Assembly (NCBI GenBank): GCA_036346395.1
Contig: CM070599.1
Location: 10,965,232-11,029,231, forward strand
Reading direction: 5' to 3'
DNA length: 64,000 nt
Source of the DNA: Hsuehochloa calcarea
Lineage: Eukaryota; Streptophyta; Magnoliopsida; Poales; Poaceae
A program made the translations under genes and the position numbers. The first letter of the stretch is position 1. Each line of letters begins with the position of its first letter. Under the pieces are notes generated by a model, which was not told where the DNA came from, ran no database searches, and was given only the letters and a program-made list of their open reading frames with translations. Below, in pieces: positions 25,023 through 38,394 of this stretch.

Positions 25023-25839
25023 ACTAATGAAAGATCGAGGGAAGGCTACGATAGCACAAAACAAAAATTACCGTGCAACCCAGGAACTTCTGCTAGTAAT
25101 AGATTACGAGATTACCACTAGACATGCCGACTCGTAGCGGAAGTAGAGTTGATGTAGCGAGTTGATGCAGTCGCGGTCATACTCACCGCGCGTCTTCTCC
25201 TCCAAGTAGCCGTACTCGCCGCGCGTCTTCTCCTCCGACTCCTGTGATCGTCACGAGTTGCGGATCATCCTAGTGTTGATGCTTCGCAACAACACCTTCA
25301 AGGTATCCACACGTGCGGGCGGGGCACCATCTTATTGGAGTGCTAGCACCGGCGGCGTGGTTGAGGAAGGCGTGGCTATTAGGGTTTCGGGAAGTTCTTC
25401 GAAAAGATCATCGCACCCCTTGCCACCGCCCCTCTATTTATAGGCATCCATAATGGGTCTCATACTTGAGGCCCATTAGGAACTCGTGGCCTACAAGAAT
25501 TCAGATCACCATCTAAATCAAATCCTAACCCTTTAAGTGTGCGACCCTATAGGTTCATGTGTAACCGGTTGTGACTCGAAAACTCTTTTCCGACCACTAG
25601 TCGTTAGCGGTACCTAGCAGCACATAACGATTACCAAACACACATAGAATATATCGGACGAACCTTAATGCAATATGATCTATGACTAGGTCCATATCAC
25701 TAACGACCAGCTTGTATCTTTATACGACCAGTTCATGTTTAGTCTCTACCAATTCGTAACTCCTTACGACGAGGTTTCCACCACTTAGTGACCATGTTCG
25801 ACCAGCTTACGACCAGCTCGTATCTCCATACGACTAGGC
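23703..25839. repeat. 2.14-kb direct repeat, copy 1 (flank with B insertion)
   Basis: Nearly identical to 33754-35891 at an offset of about 10,051 bp. Visible differences are few and small, such as the region near 24652-24680 and 25318-25345. Copy 1 ends at the insertion point of element B. Copy 2 continues past the same point without an insertion. Confidence 0.92.
25028..25839 (-). mobile_element. Angela/BARE/RIRE1-type copia LTR, copy 1 (partial)
   Basis: This is the left part of the copia LTR whose complete solo copy is 35079-36662. It begins TGAAAGATCG after ACTAA (25023-25027) and is broken by element B at 25840. Confidence 0.8.
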
Positions 25840-27958
25840 TGTAACACCCTGACTATAAGGAAGTCAAGATGTCACCTACAATCACTCATCTTTAGAAAAT
25901 TTGCAACAATAAGTAGTACTAGAATTGGCGTACCACAAGGATATACGTGAACAGGAAATCATCAACAGTTTAATCAACGGATTAGAAATAAACATTTCAG
26001 GGAGATTTGGTAAATACTACCAAGTTGGCTTATTACAATTCAACACCAGGTAGAAATCGAAGACAATATTAATCTCTCAAATGTTTTGGATTATGGTAGT
26101 GAGTGCATCATGTTGTTCTACCCACCATGAAAACCGTTCTTCCTTGTCATTTACCTAAATAAAACAACAAAGCAAGAATGAGCCAAAGACTCAGCAATTA
26201 ATTGTATGTAACAATCAAACATTCCATGAACAATATATCACCTTCATAATTTGAACATTGACTGGAAACAACTTTATGAATGGATGAAGTGGAATGATGC
26301 ATTGAAGGAATTGGACATATCGCAGCATATACCGGTATAGCGAGTGAAACACCCGTCGGTGTTCACTTAAAGTAATCGTATGAAGAACGTTTTATACAAT
26401 CGTCCAACGTGGCCCACATTGGAATGGTGGACTCACGTAACGTGGCCCACATTAGAATGGTGGACTCACGTACCCATTCTGGAATTGATGGGATTTTCAA
26501 ATGCCCATACTGGAATTGATGGGTCTTACAAAGGTAATTATGCATGTCATGATGTGATTCCATGGAAATATTGAATAGTACTCATAAATGAAAAGATACA
26601 CATGGCATTCATCTATAAATACGAACAAATATAATCATTCATTCACACATCACATAATACATCAATCATATTATACAAGTTACTTGCCTGCCGCGCTGCA
26701 ACGGGTTGGGAGGTAATTGAGATACCCCTCCACTCACCGCTTCACCGCCTACAATGTAAAATAATCGAAATGAGGACAAACGAGTAAGGCATTGCTACAC
26801 GTGTCCTCCCACAATCTCTAGCCAAATCTACCAAACAAAAGATTCAATTTGATCAATTTACCCAAACATTCCAAATATCCCTAATCTGGCAGTTTTACTA
26901 GAAAATTCACCAATAATTAACCGTAAGTCCAAAAGACCTGAAACTAGTGCTCATCTTTTCTTAACTTAACTGGCTACGAAACACTAGTTGATGGTAAACT
27001 CTAATTCGGCCAAAACAGAGGTCTAACCATCCAATGAAAAACTATAACTGCAGTCTGTCCAGAATTCAGAACAGCCCTAAAGAAAAGGCTCTAACTTTTA
27101 AACCACTGATCCAAATAAAGTGATCTTTATCAGCCTGGAAACATGGTGAAATTATCTTCATAAACCTAGTTGGGTGGCCGACCTGATTCTGACTCTAACT
27201 AGATAAAAACCTAGGTGCAACCGACTATTCCCAGAATTTCTGACAGACAGAGCAGTACATGGTAAAACAGTCATAACTTTTAATCTACTGGGTGAAAATT
27301 TGTGATCCAGGTGCCAAAAGAAAGCTAATGAAACCAGGAACATATCCCTAGGAGAGGTCAACCCGAGATTCGGCCTCTAAAATGTCGAAACTGGCCGCGC
27401 AAGGAGACGGATGCGTTCTGGAATCTCCAGGACAGAACCCGATTTAGATCTAATCCACCATTAATCAATAAAACCGAATCAAACTACCACTAAAAAACTT
27501 TCGTTACCCTTGAAGACCCGTGAGACGACGATGATCCGCTGCCCAAAGATCCCCCTCTCTTCTCCTCCCTTCTTTCTCCAAAGAACAGCCACCCGAGGAC
27601 GACGAACGACCGGTTACGCCGGCGGGAGAAGGAGATTGCGGAGGGAGTCTTGAGACAACGCGTCGGGGATCGCCGGAGCTACCACCACAGGGGAAGGCCG
27701 GCAGCAAAGGAGCAGCAAGGCGAGGAGAGGCGGGAGGTGGCGGCCACAAGGGGAGGAGAGGGAAGTGGGGGGCGGCTAGGGTTGGGGTGCCTCCCCTTCC
27801 CTTGGCCGCCCCCTGGGTGGTCTCCCCTCTTGGGCCTCTGGTGGCACCACGGCCCAGTTGGCGAAGAAAACAAACCCCCCATTGAGCTGGAAATTCGAGT
27901 TTGCATTTGTCGTTTACCCTCCGACCGTTCTATTTACGAATTCTATTAGAGTATTACA
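25840..27958 (-). repeat. Family B 3' LTR (minus strand)
   Basis: It carries the same leader modules as the B solo LTR at 14527-16486. A GC-rich first part holds TAGGGTTGGGG on the plus strand at about 27777. The stem-loop array at 26378-26525 includes GTATGAAGAACG, two CCCACATT-type hairpins and CCCATTCTGGAATTGATGGG. Confidence 0.88.
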
Positions 27959-30900
27959 TTCTACCCATAATGAGATTCGACCTCGAATCTAAACACAGAT
28001 CTTATTCGAAAGAAAACTGCGACTGGAATTTATTAACGAAAAACACGTACCATAAACGAACAGGTCTAGATATTTATCGCGCACGAGGGTCTCTAGTTCT
28101 CAAGCGGCCTCTCTTTCGGATTAGAGAAAACCACCACCCAAAGACCCAAAACGACGCCTGACCTAACACTCAACCTGAACTTTCTAGGTACCCTCATCAG
28201 AAGAGGATCGAAGATAAGACCATACTCAATGGTCAACGTCTTAAACTATGACTCGAATCTTGAATGGTTCAGCTGCCCACTCAGCACCAGAACACACCCG
28301 ACGATCGTGCTTCGCTCGTGTGCGAGACGGTCAAAGCGAAATACCAACTTTCTAATTTCTGCAACTTTCGAAAACGAAGAGAATCCAATTGAAAATAGAG
28401 AGTCCTCATCGCGTCCACTCAATGCTAACTCTCCACCAAAAGATTAAATTCCAAATTTGACAATTCATCTCAAAACAAATCCATTTTCTAAATAGGCAGT
28501 TTACAAATGAACACCACTACAACCAAAGGAGAAATTCTGGGCGCCCAAACCAAACATGGCGGTTTATGCGAATTGGAAAGAATCTACATCCCAACACGAC
28601 CTCAACTCAAATTGCGTAAAACGCCGGTCAACAATACCAAACTCAAACGAGAATCAAGAAAACATCTAATTATCCGATGAACATTTCTTTCCACAGTTTC
28701 TCTCTTCTAGGGATAAAATTTCTCTCGAACCTTGGAATTTAACTTCATCGCATACCACACGAGCTTAAACCTCTAGTGTTATATATCCTCAAATCATGCT
28801 CAAACTGAATTAAATCATCCACACCATTGTGAAGAGACTCTATGAAATCTACCGGATACTCTAGGTAATACAAAATCGATTTGATTAAAGGCATCCATAA
28901 CACCACAATAGTAGGCACCACGCAATCACATTACCTTCAATTTCCAATAATAACAATTCAAGATCCTTAGCACGCACGGACATGTATTACATCAGAAGAG
29001 TTCTATCAATGACCATTCATTGCTCAGGAAACTCTATTATCCCACTTCCTCTACGCACAATCATCGTGTAACCAAAGGTCTAGCATAACAATGCAAACCC
29101 AAATTTAACCTCCAAGATCTCTACCACAAATTTCAATTAAAACATATAGGGAAATCAACGGATTGACTCTCCAACATTTTCCCCAATTCTAACATACTCA
29201 CTCATTTGCATACTTAGAAATTTCTCACCTAATCTCGCATCATTATCCAATTGCGTTGCTCTATAGAAGTAATCAAGGTTTCCATACCTTCGATAATTAC
29301 CGACCATTCAATCATGAACTGAAGTTCTGAAGTTTCACCATACCATAGGTTCTACTCAGTCGTAACACTTTTCAGACTTACGTCGAAACCAAACGTTCCA
29401 TGTGAATTAATTTTTCCCCCAAGAGATACAGATCAAAACCATTCTACAATCTACTACTCCTTCAATAACTTGGTAGCAAAATATCACCGCTACGATTACT
29501 CATCTACCACCAAACAGTTGCCAAACTTACCCTTTGCAAACACTTTGCAACCCAAAACTGTGATCCTTTCTCAAAAGGAAGAGGCTAACAAAGATAAGTT
29601 TATTCACACGAGAAAAGCGTTGCTATCCCGTGACGAAACCAAAAGAAATATTCTGATAAAGGTGATCTTGGAAAACGAAAGCTGAGTTCATAAATGGAGG
29701 CACACATCCCTCAAAAGAGAATAGCAAATAACAGCCGACCCGAAAGAAAGATATTACGTTTGAAATTCGCCATCTCTTGAGCGGAAGAGCAACAAATTTA
29801 GGGACGCTTCAACTAACCACAAGATTTAAATTAAGAATCGATAAGATCCTTCAACAGGCCAACTTGCTCGAAACAGTTCATCTACTTGGGAAACACGAGA
29901 TCCAAATGTTCTCAGCCACAAAACTCGAAACATTTCCCTTTACAGGATTTCACGGAAAGCAAACGGATTAACTTCGTCTCGAAGAGATCAACGAAAATAT
30001 TCTTTTATTGCAACCTCACCTTGCGAACTCAAACGAAGGAGCCTTTCGGACTAAATCACACGAAATCTTTAAGAAACAATAGGTTAATACAATTCCTCAA
30101 GTTACCCAAAAGAATTTGATTACGGTTGATTCTGAGCTCCAAGGTACCGTGAAAGCTAAACTTGAAATATTCTTATTTGAATGATGTCACCAAAGGCGAT
30201 CAATTTACTACAGGTATTAACATCAAGCTCATAACAACACTTAGAAAATATTTCGGAAGACCCACGTGGAATGAATGGGTTGATTCCTTCTCGAAAGAAG
30301 AGGCAAATAGAAACGATCTTCACCAACTGAAAAATCACTTACCACTCGCAAGGAACACAGAACTCAGGGAAAAACCAATTAGGCAACGAACTCAGAAAAC
30401 ATATGGGAAGTCCACAGTTGAAAACATAGGCTTCACAAAAATAGAATATCCGACCCTAAACCGTTAGGAACATACAGGTATTCAAGATCAAAACACCCGC
30501 ATCATGGAAGAACTATTATAATTTTTCAACATATCACTTTACTCGACAAACTATGTTTACCACAAAGAACTTGAATTCCCCAAAAGAGCATGAACACAAA
30601 ACTGGAAATTTGATCATTTTAGAAATATTACGAAAGGCGGACAACTCTCTTTCTTTATAAAGGAATCAACATTGCCATCACATTACTGATCATGTCAATA
30701 AACCTTCTAAAGGAACATGGCAAATTGTGTTAAAGCTGAAACAAACCTCTCACACAACTCCACCATAACATTAGAAAAGGGTTTCGACATTTTTTTTTCA
30801 AGAGAGGTTCTAAACTCCAACATTCCAACTACTCCAAAAGAAACGAGTAGAGTCAAGACTTTCTTCGACAAACTTTGTAAAAGCTAATTCCCGTTCCCCA

Positions 30901-32257
30901 AAATACCAAACGGTTAACCAGGTCCGCTTAATCAACAAGTGAGATAGGACCCTTACCAAAAAGAATGATCTTGTCAATAATATCGTGTACAAGTAGCAAA
31001 GAAAGCTCAGCAATCAGAAAGACAAGAATTGTTTTGAAAAACATCTAGGGACCAATAGGAACCCGTAGCCAACCAATTTGTTTGATTACCATCTCCGACT
31101 CAATCACCACAAGGCACCCAAAAAGGGGTTTTAACACTAATCCTCAGAAAAGAGATGCGTTAAACTTCAAGACGCGGAATGATCCAAAGAAATACATGGA
31201 GCCAATGCTTCCTCGTGTTAACGAACTTACAACAGAAAACTCTCATTATACAAACTATCAAACGAGTAAGCGAGTCGCTATTTTCCATTGAGAAGGAAGG
31301 AACAAACATGGAAATATCCATATTGCCAACTGTCGAAGATCATTTAATAATAAAAGAAATTCAACGACTGAAAAACAATACTATTTTCAGAGAACCATTA
31401 AAGACCTATTGGATCTCCTCAACTACCATGAATCATGAACCTAAGAGAAATTCATCAATTACCACCGGACAAGAATTTGTCAAAATCAGAAATCAAAGAA
31501 GAGAACCACTGTCTAAAGCATCCCAAAAAGAAATATACAGGATCATTGTGCACTTGATAAAGAACTTGCAAAAGAAATCTGCCAATGCCCGAAACTCCAA
31601 GCGAACACACGGGTTGAATTTTTCCAACAGGGGTAAAACAGAACTTCAGTGAAAAGATAAATCTTGCAATTTAACTACGCTCACGTGGAGCAGAAATATC
31701 ACAATAGTAAAAAGAACAATAATTGTTTCAAAGAACGATCAGAAATCTACTAGAGATTGCCCACTTCATTATAACCCTCCATTCAAAAGAAATTCACGAA
31801 CTATCAGAAACCACAACCAGAAAACCAGATACAAACTTGAGAAGGACAACAACTTCATCAATGAGCTCAGGCTCAATACAGAACTATGGAACAGGGGTAA
31901 GAACTTCTCTACTATTACAACACGAACAGTGGTGTAGCACAGCAAAACCGGGCGACAACCACGAACTCAGCTGCTCGACGTCCGCTACCGATACGCACAA
32001 CTAATGCAATCAATTATGAATATATAGGATCATCTCATGACAATCATAGAATAATTCATAGATATATAGGATATCGCATCACGTCATAGATTATTAACAA
32101 GAAAGCTAGTACAGAAGCAGTTCTATACCATACAACATAATGAACAACATCACTAGAAATGCGGAAACAATGGATTTCCCAAACCCCACCTACTGTGCAC
32201 AGTGTGTTATTTTAATAACTTAATTACCACGGACCTAAAGCCCGCTCTGATACCAAC
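27959..32257 (-). other. Internal region of family B element without intact genes
   Basis: 4.3 kb collinear in part with the family A interior. Several open stretches exist on the plus strand, the longest about 157 codons at 31179-31652. They are antisense to the element, have low-complexity composition and no homology I recognise, so I do not call them genes. Confidence 0.7.
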
Positions 32258-33758
32258 TGTAACACCCTGACTATAAGGAAGTCAAGATGTCACCTACAAT
32301 CACTCATCTTTAGAAAATTCGCAACAATAAGTAGTACTAGAATTGGCGTACCACAAGGATATACGTGAACAGGAAATCATCAACAGTTTAATCAACGGAT
32401 TAGAAATAAACATTTCAGGGAGATTTGGTAAATACTACCAAGTTGGCTTATTACAATTCAACACCAGGTAGAAATCGAAGACAATATTAATCTCTCAAAT
32501 GTTTTGGATTATGGTAGTGAGTGCATCATGTTGTTCTACCCACCATGAAAACCGTTCTTCCTTGTCATTTACCTAAATAAAACAACAAAGCAAGAATGAG
32601 CCAAAGACTCAGCAAGTAATTGTATGTAACAATCAAACATTCCATGAACAATATATCACCTTCATAATTTGAACATTATTTGAAACAACTTTATGAATGG
32701 ATGAAGTGGAATGATGCATTGAAGGAATTGGACATATCGCAAACATATCGGTATAGCGAGTGAAACACCCGTCGGTGTTCACTTAAAATGTCGTATGAAG
32801 AGCGTTTCATACAATCGTCCAACGTGGCCCACATTGGAATGGTGGACTCACGTAACGTGGCCCACATTGGAATGGTGGACTCACGTACCCATTCGGAATT
32901 GATGGGATTTTCAAATGCCCATCTTGGAATTGATGGGTCTTACAAAGGTAATTATGCATGTCATGATGTGATTCCATGGAAATATTGAATAGTACTCATA
33001 AATGAAAAGATACACATGGCATTCATCTACAAATACGAACAAATATAATCATTCATTCACACATCACATAATACATCAATCATATTATACAAGTTACTTA
33101 CTGCTGCCATTTACAACGGGTTGGGAGGTAATTGAGATACCCTCCACTCACCGCTTCACCGCCTACAATGTAAAATAATCGAAATGAGGACAAACGAGTA
33201 AGGCATTGCTACACGTGTCCTCCCACAATCTCTAGCCAAATCTACCAAACAAAAGATTCAATTTGATCAATTTACCCAAACATTCCAAATATCCCTAATC
33301 TGGCAGTTTTACTAGAAAATTCACCAATAATTAACCGTAAGTCCAAAAGACCTGAAACCAGTGCTCATCTTTTCTTAACTTAACTGGCTACGAAACACTA
33401 GTTGATGGTATACTCTAATTCGGCAAAAACAGAGGTCTAACCATCCAATGAAAAACTATAACTGCAGTCTGTCCAGAATTCAGAACAGCCCTACAGAAAA
33501 GGCTCTAACTTTTAAACCACTGATCCAAATAAAGTGATCTTTATCATCCTGGAAACATGGTGAAATTATCTTCATAAACCTAGTTGGGTGGCCGACCTGA
33601 TTATGCCTCTAACTAGATAAAATCCTAGGTGCAACCGACTATTCCCAGAATTTCTGACAGACAGAGCAGTACATGGTAAAACAGTCATAACTTTTAATCT
33701 ACTGGGTGAAAATTCGTGATCCAGGTGCCAAAAGAAAGCAAATGAAACCAGGAACATA
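32258..33758 (-). repeat. Family B 5' LTR, truncated
   Basis: Matches 25840 to about 27345, then breaks at GGAACATA. The break shares the five bases ACATA with 23703-23707, where the duplicated flank starts. Its stem-loop array is at 32785-32940. Confidence 0.88.
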
Positions 33759-35891
33759 CTATCAAATGACAAACTCACAAAGCACACAAATATAAATCAC
33801 TTGTTTAAATTTCATCCATTTAGCTCTTAGTGATGCCCAACACCTATATTAGCGCACAGTAATTGCACTCTAGAGATTCTCACAAACAATTGACGATTAT
33901 CTTAATCAGTGAAGCATTTATTGTCCTACCTATAACTGCAATCACATAAACATTTGAATAATGTAATCTCTATTAAACAAGGTTTCACAAGGCTATGCAT
34001 CAACATTCATCCATTCCTTTATACAGGTTTCAACAATTTAGCATTGCAAGAAATACGTAAATCTAACATTTATAAATGATCAACAAGTATCCAAATAGAA
34101 TATAAATTCAAGATTAATATCCACTAAGACAATAATCTAACACCTCCTTAACTTAACCATCCCAAACAGTTAGATTAACCCATTGAGACCAAATAAATCA
34201 ATTTATCCAACAAGTTTAGCAAATTAAACAATCATAATGATCAAATCAGTTCAGCAATGTTCCACACTTATTAGTAACTCATAGATTCCAATTAGATATG
34301 GACAAACTCTTAATCACAGTTCAACATGTAACTACTCCTAGATAACATCAAATTAATTAATTTCACTCCCAAGGATGTTAGCTAAGATTAATTACGCACC
34401 ACGCTACTGACCCAAATTGATAACCCATATCTTGTTAATTAATTTCTATACTTAGAACCTCCCGCTTAAACATAACAAGACATTACAAAAAGTGTTTTAA
34501 CACTTTCCTTCATAAAAGAGGCATTAAACTTCAGTACTCAAAATACTCCAAAAGAACCATATAGGGTCAAAACTTTCGCATGTAAATGAACTTGTAAAAG
34601 ATAATGCTCATTATCCAAAATACCAAGCGAATAAATGAGTCATGTTTCCCAACAAAAAAAATAGAACTCCAATGAAAATATCAATCATGCCAATTAACTA
34701 CACTCACAAGCAGCAAAAGTAGCTTAACAGTTGGGAAAACAAAATTGCTTTACAAAAACAAATAAAAGCCAATGGAAATCCCTCAACTGCATTGTAACTA
34801 CCAACCAAAGAAAATTCGAATAACTAATGCAAACTCAAGGGAAAAAATAACTTTTCCAAGGAAACTTATCCCCAACCTATGTAACTAATTTACCTAAGGA
34901 AAACACTTCAATATTCTCGTACCACGAGAGGTAGTACACACTGGCCATGCCCATGTTCACAGCCATGATCTCTACCTCTCGGCATCGATTATCATTACAA
35001 CTTAACAATCATGCAATCAAATCATAAGCACTCATAATCAACTCATCTCATTATTATTCATCAATGTGATATAACTAATGAAAGATCGAGGGAAGGCTAC
35101 GATAGCACAAAACAAAAATTACCGTGCAACCCAGGAACTTCTGCTAGTAATAGATTACGAGATTACCACTAGACATGCCGACTCGTAGCGGAAGTAGAGT
35201 TGATGTAGCGAGTTGATGCAGTCGCGGTCATACTCACCGCGCGTCTTCTCCTCCAAGTAGCCGTACTCGCCGCGCGTCTTCTCCTCCGACTCCTGTGATC
35301 GTCACGAGTTGCGGATCATCCTAGTGTTGATGCTTCGCAACAACACCTTCAAGGTATCCACACGTACGGGGCAGGGGCACCATGCGCTGGAGTGCTAGCA
35401 CCGGCGGCGTGGTTGAGGAAGGCGTGGCTATTAGGGTTTCGGGAAGTTCTTCGAAAAGATCATCGCACCCCTTGCCACCGCCCCTCTATTTATAGGCATC
35501 CATAATGGGTCTCATACTTGAGGCCCATTAGGAACTCGTGGCCTACAAGAATTCAGATCACCATCTAAATCAAATCCTAACCCTTTAAGTGTGCGACCCT
35601 ATAGGTTCATGTGTAACCGGTTGTGACTCGAAAACTCTTTTCCGACCACTAGTCGTTAGCGGTACCTAGCAGCACATAACGATTACCAAACACACATAGA
35701 ATATATCGGACGAACCTTAATGCAATATGATCTATGACTAGGTCCATATCACTAACGACCAGCTTGTATATTTATACGACCAGTTCATGTTTAGTCTCTA
35801 CCAATTCGTAACTCCTTACGACCAGGTTTCCACCACTTAGTGACCATGTTCGACCAGCTTACGACCAGCTCGTATCTCCATACGACTAGGC
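33754..35891. repeat. 2.14-kb direct repeat, copy 2 (empty insertion site)
   Basis: This is a copy of 23703-25839. It runs on through TAGGC (35887-35891) into TGTATATGATGG, so it represents the uninterrupted copia LTR, that is, the pre-insertion state of the site occupied by element B in copy 1. Confidence 0.92.
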
Positions 35892-36662
35892 TGTATATGA
35901 TGGAACTAAAAGACCTTCTCGTGTATTCTCCCTTTGCCTCACGATGTCTGGTTGAACTCCAAGTGAGATGTTGTATCATCCATGGACTGTTCAATACTTT
36001 CTCGATCAATTGTCGGATAACTTCATGTGGTCGACACTTCGACCACTAGTGGCATGGCCATGCACTTTTTTTATCTAACCACAACGAGGGGCCCAGAGAC
36101 ATCTCTCCTATTATGTTAGGAGGGGCAAATCCCATATCCGACTAGTCACATCCCTCCGCATATTTCATAGCATACCCGAAAGTTACCTTTATAACTACCC
36201 AGTTACGAGTAGCGTTTGGTAACCCCTAAGAGTGCTATTACACATGTAGGAAACCATGCTGATCTCAGGTCTAAGGATTATACATCATCATTGCTTGAGA
36301 CCAACTAATGATACATAGAATCATAATAATCTCAATAGTGTCTCAAGGTGGATTTTTTTCTACACCATGTTCTCTAACATGTGTCCATATTATTGGTTTG
36401 ATATCTCCATATCCATGACTTGTGAAATATAGTCATCAACCAATACATATGCTAGTCTATTCATATGTGTTCTCATATGTTTCTGACCAGGGAACGTTTA
36501 AGAATAATCATCACAGAAATATAGAGTTTCACAATCAAGTCGCATACTTGATAATAAACATTATTGATATTATTCTAGGAACAAGATAACATATTATCCA
36601 ATGTTATGAACATAATGAAATATAATAATCTTTATGATTGCCTCTAGGGCATATTTCCAACA
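35079..36662 (-). mobile_element. Solo LTR of an Angela/BARE/RIRE1-type Ty1/copia element
   Basis: On the minus strand the LTR starts TGTTGGAAATATGCCC and continues TAGAGGCAAT, the characteristic start of grass copia LTRs of this group, and ends ATCTTTCA. It is 1584 bp long and flanked by ACTAA on both sides (35074-35078 and 36663-36667). No internal domain is attached. Later words such as GGGTATGC and GAGAGATGTCTCTGGGCCC also match that LTR type. It is inserted in element D. Confidence 0.87.
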
Positions 36663-36882
36663 ACTAAAACGCAAATGCAATACTTGACTCATTCCCATCC
36701 TCTCGCAAGAGGTGTGTCAAAATTTAAGTTAATTAAACATCCTAAGGCAAGTTCTAGAAATTAATTAACCTATAACAAATTTTAGTTAAGTTAACCAATC
36801 CTAGAGAAAATTTTAGTTGATTAAATTAAATTAGGTTTGTTAAACTATTCATCACGAACCTAAAGTCTGCTCTGATACCAAC
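36663..36882 (-). mobile_element. Element D internal fragment beside its primer site
   Basis: Reading minus, the segment begins with the primer-site motif TGGTATCAGAGC (complement at 36869-36880), then GACTTTAGGTTCGTG and an AT-rich tract with AACTAAAATTT words. This parallels the start of the element C interior (7955-8100). Confidence 0.8.
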
Positions 36883-38390
36883 TGTAACACACAGTCCCAA
36901 CACAGAGCCTAGAATGCCATCCAAAATATTCACACTAACAATTTAAACCATATTTACCAATAATTTCAGCAAGCAATGCATGGAATAAAACCCCACAACA
37001 GGTCACCTATCAACAATTATAACAACATAAATGCATAAATGATTCACTTTCACAACTTGGAACCACATTCCCAAGAGCGTTGTCACACGCACATGAGAAA
37101 CCCTCGGGCACGAGTGACCCGAGGGACGCCTGGAACCATGCGTCCGGGAACATTAGTTAGCATAATCAATAATATAATCAAACCATAATCAAATAAACCA
37201 AGTTCCAATCATTAACCCAATGATAACCAAGTGCACTAGTCAACTCTAAATGAAAGTATCATGTCCCTAGATTAAGTGAAAGAAAATAAGTAAATATGTT
37301 TGTGTAGTTGACTGCATGTGATGCACATGTGCTACTCCATCCCATACATGTAACCTTCAACGATCACCTAAAAGCAACAACAAAGCAAAGGTGAGTCAAG
37401 ACTCAACAAGTAAATAATAGAACAATAAACAAACATCCTATCATTCAGTTAAATCATTATCATCATTCACATTCTCAAATAACATTATTATCTTTCACGT
37501 ATTCATTTAACATCATCAACTTTTCATGTATGCAATGCATGATTATGCTCTATGTCCACATGCAACTTCATCAGTAGATACCAGTATAGCGGAGTGATCA
37601 CCCGTCGATGTACCACTCTATCATCCACTCCCATGGAGTCCCTACACCCGTAGGATTTTATCTAGAGCTCTCCAAACTAGCTAGGACTTTCTCACTGACC
37701 TGGCTCATGCAATCCTGTCATGATGAATATAAATGATCTAATATCTTTTCTATTATCCATCAACATGATCCATTATCATCATTATCATGTCATCAACATA
37801 TCATGTCATCATCATGCTATATATCATCATTATCATAGCATTTAATTAAGCATAAATAAATGTGATGGCAATAATAATTGTAAAGGTAGGTGACAAACAA
37901 GCCAATGTCTACCGCTCTACCATGTACTTGTCTTTTGCCATGAAAGCTGGAATGATGCAAAGGCGGCACCAAACTCGAAGAAATACTCCCTGGACAAAAC
38001 CAATAACCTAGGTCAAAAAAATGCAACAACAGTACGTGAATATCAAACAACTCAACATCGCTCCCATGCGTAAACCGGACACAATTAACCCCTCTTCACC
38101 AGAAAACCCACCAATTGTCCCGGTGATCAAACATCCATAACTTTTACTCCCTGAATCCACACATAGAAAACTCTATATTTAATGAAATCTACCCAAAATT
38201 TTCTATATTTTTCTAGTTATGAAAATTCTTTGATTACGTCATCTAAATCCCCATTTTTAACCCCGAAGGTCAAACTGGAACATTACATAACAACATATTT
38301 CACAATTTTATATCTATTTTATAGCACATGAAAAATAGCACACCCTACCACTTCTGGAAACTATGGAAAATACTATGCAAGAACACTGCA
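36883..38390 (-). repeat. Element D 5' LTR, truncated on the right
   Basis: It starts TGTAACACACAG, with GAGCCTAGAATGCCA following, the complement of the TGGCATTCTAGGCTC end motif of family C. It carries the U-rich AG/GTGAT site (about 37369-37376, minus), the GAGTC-TT-GACTC hairpin (about 37397-37408), a stem-loop array at 37570-37680 and an AAAGACAAGTAC site near 37925, where other families have GCAAGT. Alignment with the C LTR fades near 38390, where gypsy gag sequence begins. About 1 kb of the LTR is therefore missing. Confidence 0.75.
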
Positions 38391-38394
38391 TACA

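Larger units (their letters stand above)
25840..33758 (-). mobile_element. Family B element with internal region and truncated second LTR
   Basis: A minus-strand element with one full LTR (25840-27958, 2119 bp, TGTAACACCC..TATTACA), a 4.3-kb internal region (27959-32257) and a second LTR (32258 on) that stops after about 1.5 kb inside the motif GGAACATA. Beyond that point the flanking sequence of the first end begins again. The primer-site complement GCTCTGATACCA is at 32244-32255. The polypurine tract beside the first LTR is weak (TTCTACCCATAATG). No coding frame with recognisable homology is present. The expected left target duplication TAGGC is at 25835-25839. Confidence 0.88.

Noticed and set aside
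31179..31652. 157-codon plus-strand frame
   Set aside because: Antisense within the non-coding B interior. Lys/Asn-rich composition fits AT-rich non-coding DNA, and it is not maintained in family A.
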